From: Candidatus Aminicenantota bacterium
Lineage (GTDB): Bacteria; Acidobacteriota; Aminicenantia; Aminicenantales; UBA8522
DNA: 64,000 bases
Reading direction: 5' to 3'
Assembly (NCBI GenBank): GCA_017886205.1
Contig: JAFNEO010000012.1
Location: 130,482-194,481 of the forward strand
Below the pieces are notes generated by a model, which had not been told where the DNA came from, did not search any database, and worked only from the letters and a program-made list of their open reading frames with translations. Shown piece after piece: positions 33,854 through 43,324 of this stretch. Position 1 is the stretch's first letter. The number at the start of each line of letters is the position of its first letter. Position numbers and translations under genes: made by a program.

Positions 33854-35659
33854 ATGTTGCGAGTTTGCAAATGCCTGATTCCGCTGGTTTTGCTGGGCCT
33901 TGTGCTGGGACAGGTCGGCTCGGCCCAGGTCCCCGGCCAAGTTTCGGAAAAAGACCTGACCGTCAAGATCGATAAACTCCTGTCCGATGTTTACAAACCC
34001 GGCCAGCCGGGGGCGGCTGTCCTCGTCAAGAAACAGGGGAAGGTCATTCTTCGCAAAGGGTATGGCCTCGCCAACCTCGAGCTCAACGTCCCCGCCGAGC
34101 CGGACATGATCTTCCGCCTCGGCTCGATTACCAAGCAGTTCACCGCCGTCGCCGTGCTGATGCTGAGCGAGGAGGGGAAGCTCTCGCTTCAGGATGAGAT
34201 CACCAAATTTCTCCCCGATTACCCCACCCAAGGCAAGAAAATCACAGTCGAGCACCTTCTTACCCATACCTCCGGGATTAAGAGTTATACAGATCTGGCG
34301 GAATGGCTGCCGCTCCAGCGCAAGGATATGACCGTCGGGGAGATCATTGACCTCTTTAAGAACCAGCCCATGGAATTTGCTCCCGGAGAGAGGTGGAAAT
34401 ACAGCAATTCGGGCTATATCCTGCTCGGGGCGATCATCGAAAAGGCCTCCGGCAAGACATACGCTGATTTCCTCGAAGGACGCATTTTCGGCCCCCTCGG
34501 ACTGAAGAGCTCCTGCTATGACAGCACCTCCCGGATTATCCCCATGCGGGTTCCCGGATACTCCAAAGGAAACTCCGGGTTCGAGAACGCGCCTTACCTG
34601 AGCATGTCGCAGCCGTATGCGGCGGGATCACTGGCTTCCTCGGTTGACGACATGGCGGCTTGGACCGAGGCGCTCCTCTCCGGAAAGCTGATCAAGAGAG
34701 AAATGCTCGAAAGGGCCTTTGCCTCCTACAAGCTGAAGGACGGCCTGGATTCGGGCTATGGCTACGGCTGGTGCATCTCCAACTACGAAGGCCATCGCCT
34801 CATCGAACACGGCGGCGGGATTCATGGTTTCTTGTCCTATGCCCTGTTCTTTCCGGAAGACCAGGTCTTCGTCGCCCTGCTGACGAACAGCACGATCAAG
34901 GAGTCGCAGCCAGAACCGTTGGCTTTTCGGGCCGGCTGTCTAGCGTTAGGGAAACCTTATAAGGAGCCTGTCCCGATATCCCTTTCTGAGAAAGACCTGG
35001 AGCCCATGATCGGAGTCTATGCCAACGCCCAGGGAGAAGAACTCTATATCACGCGGGAGGGAAACAAGCTATTTTCCCAGCCCGCCGGAGAAGGCAAGTC
35101 GGAGATCAGACCTGTCTCGGACACTGAATTCTTCTCCACCGATTCTCCCGCCCGGGTTCATTTCTTGAAGGATGGGAAGGGCGCAGTCACTGGGCTAAAG
35201 GTTGTCGCTCGGATCGGACCGGTCCAATCGTACACGAAAACCGACAAGCCGCTGCCGGCCGAGCGAAAAGAGATCAAGCTGGACCCCGCTCTCTATGACC
35301 AGTATGTGGGGGAATACGAGCTCGCCCCCGGGTTTGCGGTCGTCATCACCAAGGAGGATGGAAAGCTCATGGGTCAGGCCACCGGGCAGCCCAAGGTCGA
35401 ACTCTATCCCGAAGCGGAAACAAAGTTCTTCCTCAAGGTCGTAGATGGCCAGGTCGAGTTCGTCAAGAGCGAGACCGGGAAAGTCACCGGGCTCATCCTC
35501 ATCCAGGGCGGCCAGAGGCTGCCCGGAAGGAAGATCAAGTGGGGCGGCTATTTCGGATCGAGCACCACGGCGCAGAAGCCGATGATTTCGGGATTCTTGT
35601 GGTCTTTGACCTTGATGACCAGCTCGTCCCCCTTCTGGAATCCGGGGTTCTTGAAATAG
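33854..35659 (+). CDS. Secreted serine hydrolase, beta-lactamase class C fold
   Basis: The signal peptide (CLIPLVLLGLVLGQVGSAQ) precedes a penicillin-binding/class C domain with Ser91-Ile-Thr-Lys94, Tyr183 in KYSNSGY and HGGG later, the full catalytic set. Two C-terminal DUF3471-like modules follow (MIGVYANAQGEELYITREG and YVGEYELAPGFAVVITKEDG). It probably cleaves D-amino-acid peptides or esters in the periplasm. GGAGG supports ATG 33854. The last 112 bases overlap the convergent neighbour; the expected end is near LPGRKI, so about 40 residues may be read-through. Confidence 0.88.
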   Translation: MLRVCKCLIPLVLLGLVLGQVGSAQVPGQVSEKDLTVKIDKLLSDVYKPGQPGAAVLVKKQGKVILRKGYGLANLELNVPAEPDMIFRLGSITKQFTAVAVLMLSEEGKLSLQDEITKFLPDYPTQGKKITVEHLLTHTSGIKSYTDLAEWLPLQRKDMTVGEIIDLFKNQPMEFAPGERWKYSNSGYILLGAIIEKASGKTYADFLEGRIFGPLGLKSSCYDSTSRIIPMRVPGYSKGNSGFENAPYLSMSQPYAAGSLASSVDDMAAWTEALLSGKLIKREMLERAFASYKLKDGLDSGYGYGWCISNYEGHRLIEHGGGIHGFLSYALFFPEDQVFVALLTNSTIKESQPEPLAFRAGCLALGKPYKEPVPISLSEKDLEPMIGVYANAQGEELYITREGNKLFSQPAGEGKSEIRPVSDTEFFSTDSPARVHFLKDGKGAVTGLKVVARIGPVQSYTKTDKPLPAERKEIKLDPALYDQYVGEYELAPGFAVVITKEDGKLMGQATGQPKVELYPEAETKFFLKVVDGQVEFVKSETGKVTGLILIQGGQRLPGRKIKWGGYFGSSTTAQKPMISGFLWSLTLMTSSSPFWNPGFLK

Positions 35660-36126
35660 ACCTTAGTCCTGGCGCCGAGGTTGCCGCTCATGGAGAGCTG
35701 GTCGGACGGAAGCGACCCCTTTCCCAAGACGGGGAAGAAATCGTAGTCCCAGGGGTATTGCCAGAACCTCATCTGAGACTGGGCCAGTGACTCTTTGCCC
35801 AGGCGCTGATAGAGGTCATAGTCATGATTGGCGCCCCGGTATTCCTTCCGCCATTCTTCCATCGAAGGCATCTGGTATTCCTGTCCCTTGTAGACCATGA
35901 CGACATCATCCCTATGGACCGAGATGTTGCCCTGGGACTTGGACCCCATGAACGCCATAAACATGACGTAGGGGCTGTCCAGCTTGCGTACCGCCAGAGC
36001 GGCATCGATGCAGACGACGATATCATTTTCATTGTTGAAGAAAAGATTTTGACCCAGGTCGACGGTCTGGGGGTATGCAGCTCCGAGAACAAACGTCACC
36101 GCCAAAGCCAGCCTGATGAATCTCAT
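35548..36126 (-). CDS. Secreted protein (192 aa), unknown
   Basis: A signal peptide (FIRLALAVTFVLGAAYPQ) precedes a beta-rich body with NENDIVVCIDAALAVRKLDSPYVMFMAFMG and a C-terminal strand region GDELVIKVKDHKNPEIIGFCAVV. No family is recognised. AAGGAGG lies before the ATG. Its end overlaps the serine hydrolase gene on the other strand by 112 bases. Confidence 0.75.
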   Translation of the reverse strand: MRFIRLALAVTFVLGAAYPQTVDLGQNLFFNNENDIVVCIDAALAVRKLDSPYVMFMAFMGSKSQGNISVHRDDVVMVYKGQEYQMPSMEEWRKEYRGANHDYDLYQRLGKESLAQSQMRFWQYPWDYDFFPVLGKGSLPSDQLSMSGNLGARTKVYFKNPGFQKGDELVIKVKDHKNPEIIGFCAVVLDPK

Positions 36127-36384
36127 CGTAGCCTCCTTAGTTCCATTCTAGCGTTTGGCCCATAGGATGTCTATCGGGCCCTCGGCCTGATCGGCTTCCC
36201 CCCCGGATTTCTTAATGAAAGGAGGCGTCTCGGCATCTTTTTTTCTTTTTGTAAAAAGGACGCCTATCGACTAGTATGATGAGAAAGAAAAATGCGCCTT
36301 CTGATCCGGCCGGCCGATGGGTTGATCGTCTTGCCCGGAGACTGGGCCCTTCAATAGATAAACCATAGAGGAGGCACAAAGCCG

Positions 36385-37233
36385 ATGAAAAAACGACAAC
36401 TTGCTTTCTTGATCGCTCTGGTCGGGCTCATGACGATCGGAATGAGCCCCAGCTCCAGAGAGCCCGCGCCGGAGGACCTGCGTTCCGGGAAGGACTTCCT
36501 CCCCGTCTCTGTTTATACTGCGGAGGAGGACCAGGAACTGTTGAAGCTTTTCGCCGGCCTGCGGGTCGCGGATGTCTCGGACGGGATGGACAAAGCCGGA
36601 CTCCCCGGGGTCGGGCTTGTGGACCGGTCGATCCTGCCGCTGTGGACCGACCTGAAGAATTTCAGCCATCGGTTCGCCGGCATCGCGGTGACCGCGCGCT
36701 ATGTTCCCACGCAGAAGCCGCACGCCGGAAAGCGGACCCCGGAGGAGTTCGATCAGTGGGAAGGCGAATTCTACAGCCAGTATTCCTCGGAGCCCTACGC
36801 CGACTTGATCCGCTCGGGCACCGCGCTGGTGATTGATGATGTCGAGGAGGCCGACATCGGCAGCATCGGCTCCTACAACATCATGGAGTGGAAGGGGCGA
36901 GGCTGCGTCGGTGTGGTCACGGATGCCGCGGCGCGGGACACGGACGAGATCGCCGTGGAAAAGGTCCCGCTCTATCTGCGCAAGCGAGGCCGCGGGATCC
37001 GGCCCGGACGGAACGAGATCGAGTCCGTCAACCGGCCGGTCGCCGTCGGCGGCGTGCTGGTCATGCCCGGGGATGTGGTGGTCGCAGACGGTGACGGGGT
37101 CGTCGTCGTCCCGCGGGCTCAAGCCCGGTCGGTAGCCGCCTTTGCCCGACAAGTCATAGATAGCGACAAGGCCGGCCGGCGGGAGCTCTACAAGCAATTG
37201 CGTTTGCCGCCGGACGCCTCGATCAAGAAATGA
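36385..37233 (+). CDS. RraA-family protein with signal peptide
   Basis: After an N-terminal hydrophobic segment (LAFLIALVGLMTIGMS) comes a RraA-like domain: LRVADVSDGMDKAG, FAGIAVTARYVPTQ, GCVGVVTDAAARDTDE and PGDVVVADGDGVVVVPRA. RraA-fold proteins include metal-dependent aldolases for 4-hydroxy-4-methyl-2-oxoglutarate and RNase E inhibitors. The Arg-Asp pair of the metal site is kept. A signal peptide is odd for this normally cytoplasmic family and suggests a periplasmic aldolase or binding role. It heads a run of sugar-related genes. Confidence 0.8.
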   Translation: MKKRQLAFLIALVGLMTIGMSPSSREPAPEDLRSGKDFLPVSVYTAEEDQELLKLFAGLRVADVSDGMDKAGLPGVGLVDRSILPLWTDLKNFSHRFAGIAVTARYVPTQKPHAGKRTPEEFDQWEGEFYSQYSSEPYADLIRSGTALVIDDVEEADIGSIGSYNIMEWKGRGCVGVVTDAAARDTDEIAVEKVPLYLRKRGRGIRPGRNEIESVNRPVAVGGVLVMPGDVVVADGDGVVVVPRAQARSVAAFARQVIDSDKAGRRELYKQLRLPPDASIKK

Positions 37234-37294
37234 TTGACCGGGGACTATGGATTTGAGGGATAATGGATCCTTCCGAAACGTGAGGAGAGCATCT

Positions 37295-39223
37295 ATGAGG
37301 AAGAAAGCGCTTGTCGTGATCCTGGCTCTCGGAACCGTCGCCCTGGCCGAGGGATGCCGGAAGAAAGCCGAGGTCCGACCGCCAGCGGCCCCGGTGGCGC
37401 CCAAGAACATCGTTTTTGCGGGCGTCCGTTCATCCAACTACGGGATCAAGCCGTTCCCGGAACCCGTTGCCTGGCAGAAGGCCATTGACGCCATGAACAG
37501 CCGTTTTCCGGGCGCGACCCGCGGCGCAGTCTGGATCGTCGGGGAGCTTAAGCGGCCGACGTCGTGCCGGCTCTTCTTTCCTTCGGACGGCAAAGCTTAT
37601 CCCAACATGGAGTTCGCCGAGACCGACAAGCATGAGGAATTCCTGAGCCACTTCGATAAGACCGGGACCAAGGTCTTCCTCCAGGTGGAGCCGGCCCAGG
37701 CCGACCTTCCAACCCTCATCGACCTGGTCCTCGGCCGGTACAAGCATCATCCCTGCGTCATCGGTTTCGGCGTGGATGTCGAATGGTACCGGGAGTCCGA
37801 CAAACCGGGATGGGGAATCCCGGTCGACGACGAGACGGCTCGGCAATGGGAATCCCGGGTCAAGTCGCACAACCCCACTTACCGGCTCTTCCTGAAACAC
37901 TGGGACCTGAACTGGATGCCCAAAAATTACCGCGGGGACATCGTTTTCATCGACGACGGCCAGGAGGTGAAGAGCCTGGATGATCTTCTGGATGCTTTCC
38001 AGAACCGCTGGGCCGACCATTTCTATCCCAGCCCGGTCTTCTTCCAGATCGGCTACAATTCAGACAAGCCGTGGTGGCAGACCCTGGACAATCCTCCTCA
38101 GACGATCGGCCGGGCGATCGCCCAAAGGGTTAAGCAGAGCTGCGGGATCATCTGGGTCGATTTCACCCTGAGAGATGTTTTCAAACTGACGCCAGAAAAG
38201 AGCCAGGATCTCATGATTGGCGTCAAGATCTACGCGCATGAGGGGTCCCTTTCCGAGCTTTTCGCGGAATGGCGCTCGGTCGGCGTAAACACCGTTTTCG
38301 TCAGCCCGGCCCTGGCCGCTCAGGGTCAGTTCGGGGAGCTGGCCCGGAAGCAGGGGATCTCCGTATTTTTGATCCTTCCCGTCTTTTTCAACCCCGAGGA
38401 ACTCAAGAATGACCCCGGCCTTTACGCGCTGACCGATCGGGGGGAAAAGGCCAAGGACGACTGGGTGGAATTTGTCTGCCCGACCCGTCCCGACTACCGG
38501 AGCCGCCGGATCGATTGGATCAAAACCCTGGTCAGGGAGCTTGACCCCGACGGCATCAGCCTGGATTTCATCCGCTATTTCGTCTTCTGGGAGATGGTCT
38601 ATCCGGAGAGGACTCTAGGCTCGATCGCCAACACTTGCTTCGATCGGAGCTGCCTGGACAGATTCCAGAAAGACACCGGGATCAGCCTGCCCGAAGGACT
38701 GGACGGGGCGGCGGACGCGGCCAGATGGATCATGGCCAAGCATGGGCGGGAATGGACGGAATGGAAATGCGGGGTCATCACGAGCCTGGTCAGGTCCATC
38801 GTGGACGAGGTCCGGGCCATTAAGCCCAAGCTCATAGTCAACCTCCACTCTGTCCCCTGGCGGGAGACGGATTTCGGGGGAGCGATCAAGGTCATCGCCG
38901 GCCAAGACCTGGCGGCCCTCGCGGCACTGACGGACATGATCTCGCCCATGTGCTACTGGCACATGCTCAAGAGAAGGCCGCCCTGGATCCGGGAGGTGGT
39001 CGAGGATGTCTATTCCCGGACCAAAGGTCTTGTCGTTCCCAGCATTCAAGTCGGAAACGCTTACCTCAATGATCAGCTTTCGGTGGAGGAGTTCAAAGAG
39101 GCGCTGGAAGAGGCCTTGCGCCCTCCTTCCGGCGGCGTTATCTTCTGGAATTGGGATGCTCTGGCCAAGGAGCCGGAGAAAAAGGCGGCCGTAGCCGCCC
39201 GCCTGAAAGACCGAAATCTATAA
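37295..39223 (+). CDS. Two-domain glycoside-hydrolase-like lipoprotein
   Basis: The signal sequence ends ALAEGC, a plausible lipobox. Residues about 35-300 (FAGVRSSNYGIKPFPEPVAW to IWVDFTLRDVFKL) are homologous to the whole protein at 58128-59051. The C-terminal domain has PDGISLDFIRYFVFWE, LIVNLHSVPWRET and ISPMCYWHMLK, a TIM-barrel pattern of putative glycoside hydrolases (DUF4015/GHL10 type). It probably acts on a polysaccharide at the cell surface. GAGGAG precedes ATG 37295, and the next gene starts 12 bases after its stop. Confidence 0.75.
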   Translation: MRKKALVVILALGTVALAEGCRKKAEVRPPAAPVAPKNIVFAGVRSSNYGIKPFPEPVAWQKAIDAMNSRFPGATRGAVWIVGELKRPTSCRLFFPSDGKAYPNMEFAETDKHEEFLSHFDKTGTKVFLQVEPAQADLPTLIDLVLGRYKHHPCVIGFGVDVEWYRESDKPGWGIPVDDETARQWESRVKSHNPTYRLFLKHWDLNWMPKNYRGDIVFIDDGQEVKSLDDLLDAFQNRWADHFYPSPVFFQIGYNSDKPWWQTLDNPPQTIGRAIAQRVKQSCGIIWVDFTLRDVFKLTPEKSQDLMIGVKIYAHEGSLSELFAEWRSVGVNTVFVSPALAAQGQFGELARKQGISVFLILPVFFNPEELKNDPGLYALTDRGEKAKDDWVEFVCPTRPDYRSRRIDWIKTLVRELDPDGISLDFIRYFVFWEMVYPERTLGSIANTCFDRSCLDRFQKDTGISLPEGLDGAADAARWIMAKHGREWTEWKCGVITSLVRSIVDEVRAIKPKLIVNLHSVPWRETDFGGAIKVIAGQDLAALAALTDMISPMCYWHMLKRRPPWIREVVEDVYSRTKGLVVPSIQVGNAYLNDQLSVEEFKEALEEALRPPSGGVIFWNWDALAKEPEKKAAVAARLKDRNL

Positions 39224-39235
39224 GAGGAGGTCCGG

Positions 39236-41869
39236 ATGTCAATTTCAAAGAATGTTCCGTTTCTTTATGCATTGGCCGTGCTCTTGCTCATTTCGACTGC
39301 CCCGGCCTGCCGGCCGAAACCGCCCCAGAGCCTGCAATATGACATCCCCCTCGTGGACGGCTGGCTCATCCGGTCGTCGGCCGAGGTCAAAGAAGGCGGA
39401 GCCGTCGTTTCCGCTCCTGGACTGGACGTTGCCGGCTGGTGCCCGGCTTCGGTGCCGACGACGGTCCTGGCCGCGCTCCGCAAGAACGGGGAATACCCCG
39501 ACCTGTTCGTCGGCAAGAATCTGGAGGCTGTCCCCCAAGAACGGTTTGCCGGCTCCTGGTGGTACCGCAAGGAGTTCGACCTTCCGGCCGATAGGAGGCA
39601 GGTCAGCGCACGCCTGGGGTTTGACGGCATCAACTACCGGGCCGACATCTGGCTCAACGGCCGGCAGATCGCCTCCCGGGACGAGGTCTATGGCTCCTTC
39701 CGGACCTTCGAGGTCGATAGCGCCCCGGCCGTAAAGCCGGGCCCGAATGTCCTAGCGGTCGAAGTGTTCCCTCCTCAGCCGGGGGATTTCACCTTCGGGT
39801 TCGTCGACTGGAACCCCAGGCCGCCGGACCAGAACATGGGCCTTTGGCGGCCCGTGACACTGCGCCTCAGCGGACCGGTTTCCATCGAGCAGCCGTTCGT
39901 AACCAGCGAGGTGAATCTGGAAACCCTGGCCGAAGCCGAACTGACCATTACAGCCGAGGTCATAAATCACACCAATCAACCGGTATCCGGCGCTCTCCGA
40001 GCGGAACTCGAAGGCTCCGTGCTTAGCCAGGAGGTGAAGCTCGATCCGGGAGAAAGAAGAGCCGTCAAGTTCACCTCCCAGCAGTTCCCCGAGCTCAAAA
40101 TCCAGGAGCCTCGCCTCTGGTGGCCTCACCATCTGGGCGAGCCGAACCTTTATACACTGAAATTGAGCTTCCAGACCCGGAAACTCATCTCCGACGAGGA
40201 CACCGTCAACTTCGGCATCCGCGAAGTCGGGGACTATATCAATGAACAGGGGCATCGCGGCTTCATGATCAACGGCCAGAAAGTCCTGATCCGGGGTGGA
40301 GGCTGGGTGGATGACCTGTTCATGGTCGAGGAGCCCCGAGTCCTGGAAGCAAAGGTCAAGTACACCCGGCACATGAACCTGAACACTATCCGCCTGGAAG
40401 GATTCTGGGGTAGCGGCCCGGAGCTTTACAACCTCTGCGACCGGCACGGGGTTCTCCTGATGGCCGGCTGGAGCTGCCAGTGGGAATGGGAGAACTATCT
40501 CGGCAAGCCCGATGATGATTTCGGCGGCGTCAAGACTCCCGAGGACATGGACCTCGTCGCCCGCTCCCTCCAGGACCAGGTTGTGATGTGGCGCAATCAC
40601 CCCAGTGTTTTCGTCTGGATGCTGGGCAGCGACAAGCTGCCCCGGCCCGAGCTCGAGCGCAAGTATGATCAGATCATGCAGGCCTATGACCCGAGCCGGC
40701 CGGCGGTGATGTCCGCCAAGGGCCTCCGCAGCGAGATCAGCGGAGATACCGGTGTCAAGATGAACGGGCCCTACGACTATGTCCCCCCCATCTATTGGTT
40801 CGAAGACACCAAGAACGGGGGTGCCTTCGGGTTCAATACGGAGACCGGGCCCGGGCCCCAACCGCCGCCTCTGGAGAGCCTGAAGAAGATGCTGCCGGAG
40901 GGTCATCTCTGGCCCATCGATGACATCTGGAACTATCACTGCGCCCGCGGCGAGTTCAACACCCTCGACCGTTATCTCGAAGCCATGAACAAGCGCTACG
41001 GGAAGGTGAAAGACCTCGATGATTTCGTCCGCAAGGCCCAGGTCGCGAACTATGAGGCGATGCGGGCGATGTTCGAAGCTTTTGCCGCCCACCGGCCCGT
41101 AGCGACCGGCGTCATCCAGTGGATGCTGAACGCCGCCTGGCCCAAGCTTTACTGGCAGTTGTACGATTATTACCTGATGCCCAACGGGGCCTTCTACGGC
41201 GCCAGGAAGGCGTCCCGGCCCGTCCACATCCTCTACGATCCCCAGAATGACGGGGTCTACGTGATCAACGATCGTTTGGGGCACCTGAGCGGCGCCAAGG
41301 TCCAGATCCGGGTGTTCGACCTCCAGTCCCGGGAGATCTTCAAAGATGTGAAGGATGTCGAACTCGGACCGAACACGGCTTCTGAGATCGTCCGGCTCCC
41401 GGCTATCAAGGGCCTGGCTCCCGTCTATTTCTTGGACCTCAAGCTGGCGGACAACGCGGGCGGCCTCGTCGCCGAAAACTTCTATTGGCTCTCCGCCAAG
41501 AAGGACGTCATGAATTACCCGGCGACGGAATGGTACTTCACACCGATCAAGGAATTCGCCGACCTTACCGCCCTGGAAAAGCTTCCCCTGGTGACCCTCA
41601 AGATCCTTTCTGCGTTCGAGCAGGCGGGGACCGAACAACAGGTTAAAGTGACCCTGCAGAACCCGGCCGAAACCATCGCTTTCTTCGTCAACCTCAGCGT
41701 CGTCGGCCGACAGAGCGGTCGCGCCGTCCTGCCCATCTACTGGGAGGATAACTGTATTTCGCTCCTCCCAGGAGAGAGCAAAACCATCAGCGCCACGTTT
41801 TCCCCCGCCGACCTTCAGGGCGATGAGCCGATTTTGCGGGTGGACGGCTGGAACGTCAAGACGCAGTAA
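39236..41869 (+). CDS. GH2 exo-beta-D-glucosaminidase-like enzyme
   Basis: This secreted 877-residue protein has a lipoprotein-like signal (AVLLLISTAPAC). The GH2 domains follow in order: sugar-binding jelly roll (WYRKEFDLP, FDGINYRADIWLNG), Ig-like domain, and TIM barrel with RGGGWVDDLF and WMLGSDKLP. The latter matches the exo-glucosaminidase (CsxA) form of the acid/base region, where SDN/SDK replaces the usual NE. FGFNTETGPGPQPP carries the nucleophile Glu. It likely releases glucosamine from chitosan-like chains. GAGGAGG precedes the ATG. Confidence 0.85.
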   Translation: MSISKNVPFLYALAVLLLISTAPACRPKPPQSLQYDIPLVDGWLIRSSAEVKEGGAVVSAPGLDVAGWCPASVPTTVLAALRKNGEYPDLFVGKNLEAVPQERFAGSWWYRKEFDLPADRRQVSARLGFDGINYRADIWLNGRQIASRDEVYGSFRTFEVDSAPAVKPGPNVLAVEVFPPQPGDFTFGFVDWNPRPPDQNMGLWRPVTLRLSGPVSIEQPFVTSEVNLETLAEAELTITAEVINHTNQPVSGALRAELEGSVLSQEVKLDPGERRAVKFTSQQFPELKIQEPRLWWPHHLGEPNLYTLKLSFQTRKLISDEDTVNFGIREVGDYINEQGHRGFMINGQKVLIRGGGWVDDLFMVEEPRVLEAKVKYTRHMNLNTIRLEGFWGSGPELYNLCDRHGVLLMAGWSCQWEWENYLGKPDDDFGGVKTPEDMDLVARSLQDQVVMWRNHPSVFVWMLGSDKLPRPELERKYDQIMQAYDPSRPAVMSAKGLRSEISGDTGVKMNGPYDYVPPIYWFEDTKNGGAFGFNTETGPGPQPPPLESLKKMLPEGHLWPIDDIWNYHCARGEFNTLDRYLEAMNKRYGKVKDLDDFVRKAQVANYEAMRAMFEAFAAHRPVATGVIQWMLNAAWPKLYWQLYDYYLMPNGAFYGARKASRPVHILYDPQNDGVYVINDRLGHLSGAKVQIRVFDLQSREIFKDVKDVELGPNTASEIVRLPAIKGLAPVYFLDLKLADNAGGLVAENFYWLSAKKDVMNYPATEWYFTPIKEFADLTALEKLPLVTLKILSAFEQAGTEQQVKVTLQNPAETIAFFVNLSVVGRQSGRAVLPIYWEDNCISLLPGESKTISATFSPADLQGDEPILRVDGWNVKTQ

Positions 41870-41878
41870 AAAGGAGTG

Positions 41879-41952
41879 AGCATCTCTTTTTCGGTGATCA
41901 TCTTGTTGGGCAATTTGGAAATGGAGAAGCGACCTCTCAGGTTCAGCCTTCC
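41879..41952 (-). repeat. Dispersed repeat R3, copy 2
   Basis: The reverse complement matches 33000-33064 over about 40 bases (GGAAGGCTGAACCT, GAGGTCGCTTCTCCATT, CCAAATT). It abuts the nested hairpin element that begins at 41951. Confidence 0.6.
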
Positions 41953-42042
41953 GAAACGCCTCCCAGACTCTGTTCTTATATATTCATCCCCCTTATCCCC
42001 CTTGAGCAACCAAGGGGGACCCAGGGCCAGTGGGCGTTTCGG
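41951..42042. repeat. Nested inverted-repeat element, copy 3
   Basis: Outer arms CCGAAACGCC (41951-41960) and its complement (42033-42042) enclose an inner 8-bp hairpin (41997-42004 with 42011-42018). As in copy 1, the sequence CAAAGGTCGGAG with a ribosome-binding site follows, and the next gene encodes a transporter. Confidence 0.75.
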
Positions 42043-42064
42043 GCAAAGGTCGGAGCATTAGTCC

Positions 42065-43324
42065 ATGAAGCGAAACATCTTCATCGTTGCCCTGATTTTC
42101 CTCATCTTCTTCGTCATCTCCTTCTTGACGAACATCCTGGGTCCGCTGGTCCCGGACATCATCAACAGCTTCAGCCTGAGCCTGACGCTGGCCGGTTTCC
42201 TGCCCTTTTCGTTCTTCGTCGCCTATGGGGTGATGTCGATCCCGGCCGGGATGCTGGTCGAGCGCTACAGAGAAAAACGGGTCATGCTGGCGGCTTTCCT
42301 CATGGCCTTGATGGGGGCCCTATTTTTCGGTTCTGTGCCCCGGTTTTCAGTCGCCCTGACCTCGCTTTTCCTGATCGGGATCGGGATGGCCATGCTCCAG
42401 GTGGCCATCAACCCGTTGCTGCGGGTGGCTGGAGGGGAGGAGCATTTTGCCTTCAATTCCGTCTTCGCCCAGCTCATCTTCGGCCTGGCCTCGTTCCTGA
42501 GTCCGAAGGTTTTTTCTTATCTGGTCCTCAACCTTCCTAAATCCTCGGGCAGGAGCAATCCTTTTCTTGAGATCCTGAGGAAGGTGGTGCCGGATAAGCT
42601 TCCCTGGGTCTCCCTCTACTGGGTTTTTTCTTTAGTCACGCTGGCCATGGTGGTGGTCATCGCAGCGGTCCGGCTGCCCAAATTCGAGCTCAAAGAGGAG
42701 GAGCGGGCCGGAGCCTGGGCCGTCTACAGAGATCTCTTTAGGAAAAAGATCGTCATCCTCTATTTCCTGGGTATATTCGCCTATGTCGGCACCGAACAAG
42801 GGGTGGCGAACTGGATCTCGAAGTTTCTGGCCACCTACCACGGGGTCGATCCCCAAACCAGGGGGGCCTCGACGGTCTCCCTGTTCTGGGGCCTGATGAC
42901 CGCCGGCTGCCTGCTCGGTCTGGTCCTGCTGAAGCTCTTTGACAGCCGGCGAGTCTTGATCGGTTTTGCCGCCGCGGCGTTTATCACTCTGAGCTGCGCC
43001 CTGTTCGGGCCCGGCCCGGTGGCGATCATCGCCTTTCCCCTGATGGGGTTCTGCGCCTCGGTGATGTGGTCGATCATCTTTTCCCTGGCCCTCAACTCCT
43101 TGGACAAACACCATGGTTCCTTCTCGGGTATCCTGGTCACCGGGATCATCGGCGGGGCGCTGGTGCCGCTCGTCATCGGCTGGCTGGGTGATCGCCTGGG
43201 CCTGCGCTTCGGGATGATGTTCCTGTACCTGACTTTGGCCTACATCTTGAGCATCGGGTTCTGGGCCCGGCCGCTGATCACCAATGCCACGATCAGCCTG
43301 AAGAAGAAAAAAGCGGAGGCCTGA
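42065..43324 (+). CDS. FucP-like MFS sugar permease
   Basis: Twelve membrane spans are visible in 419 residues. The N-terminal half has FFVAYGVMSIPAGMLVERYREKRVML and GIGMAMLQVAINPLLRV, which resembles the FucP/glucose-galactose permease family of proton symporters. It sits in the inner membrane. A ROK kinase overlaps its stop by one base, so imported hexose or amino sugar is probably phosphorylated at once. The upstream nested hairpin may control its translation. Confidence 0.88.
   Translation: MKRNIFIVALIFLIFFVISFLTNILGPLVPDIINSFSLSLTLAGFLPFSFFVAYGVMSIPAGMLVERYREKRVMLAAFLMALMGALFFGSVPRFSVALTSLFLIGIGMAMLQVAINPLLRVAGGEEHFAFNSVFAQLIFGLASFLSPKVFSYLVLNLPKSSGRSNPFLEILRKVVPDKLPWVSLYWVFSLVTLAMVVVIAAVRLPKFELKEEERAGAWAVYRDLFRKKIVILYFLGIFAYVGTEQGVANWISKFLATYHGVDPQTRGASTVSLFWGLMTAGCLLGLVLLKLFDSRRVLIGFAAAAFITLSCALFGPGPVAIIAFPLMGFCASVMWSIIFSLALNSLDKHHGSFSGILVTGIIGGALVPLVIGWLGDRLGLRFGMMFLYLTLAYILSIGFWARPLITNATISLKKKKAEA

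Noticed and set aside
39752-41638. 628-codon open frame on the minus strand opposite the GH2 gene
   Set aside because: It is the antisense shadow of a well-supported glycosidase; its Asp/Gly/Leu-rich composition and lack of motifs are typical of shadows in GC-rich genes.
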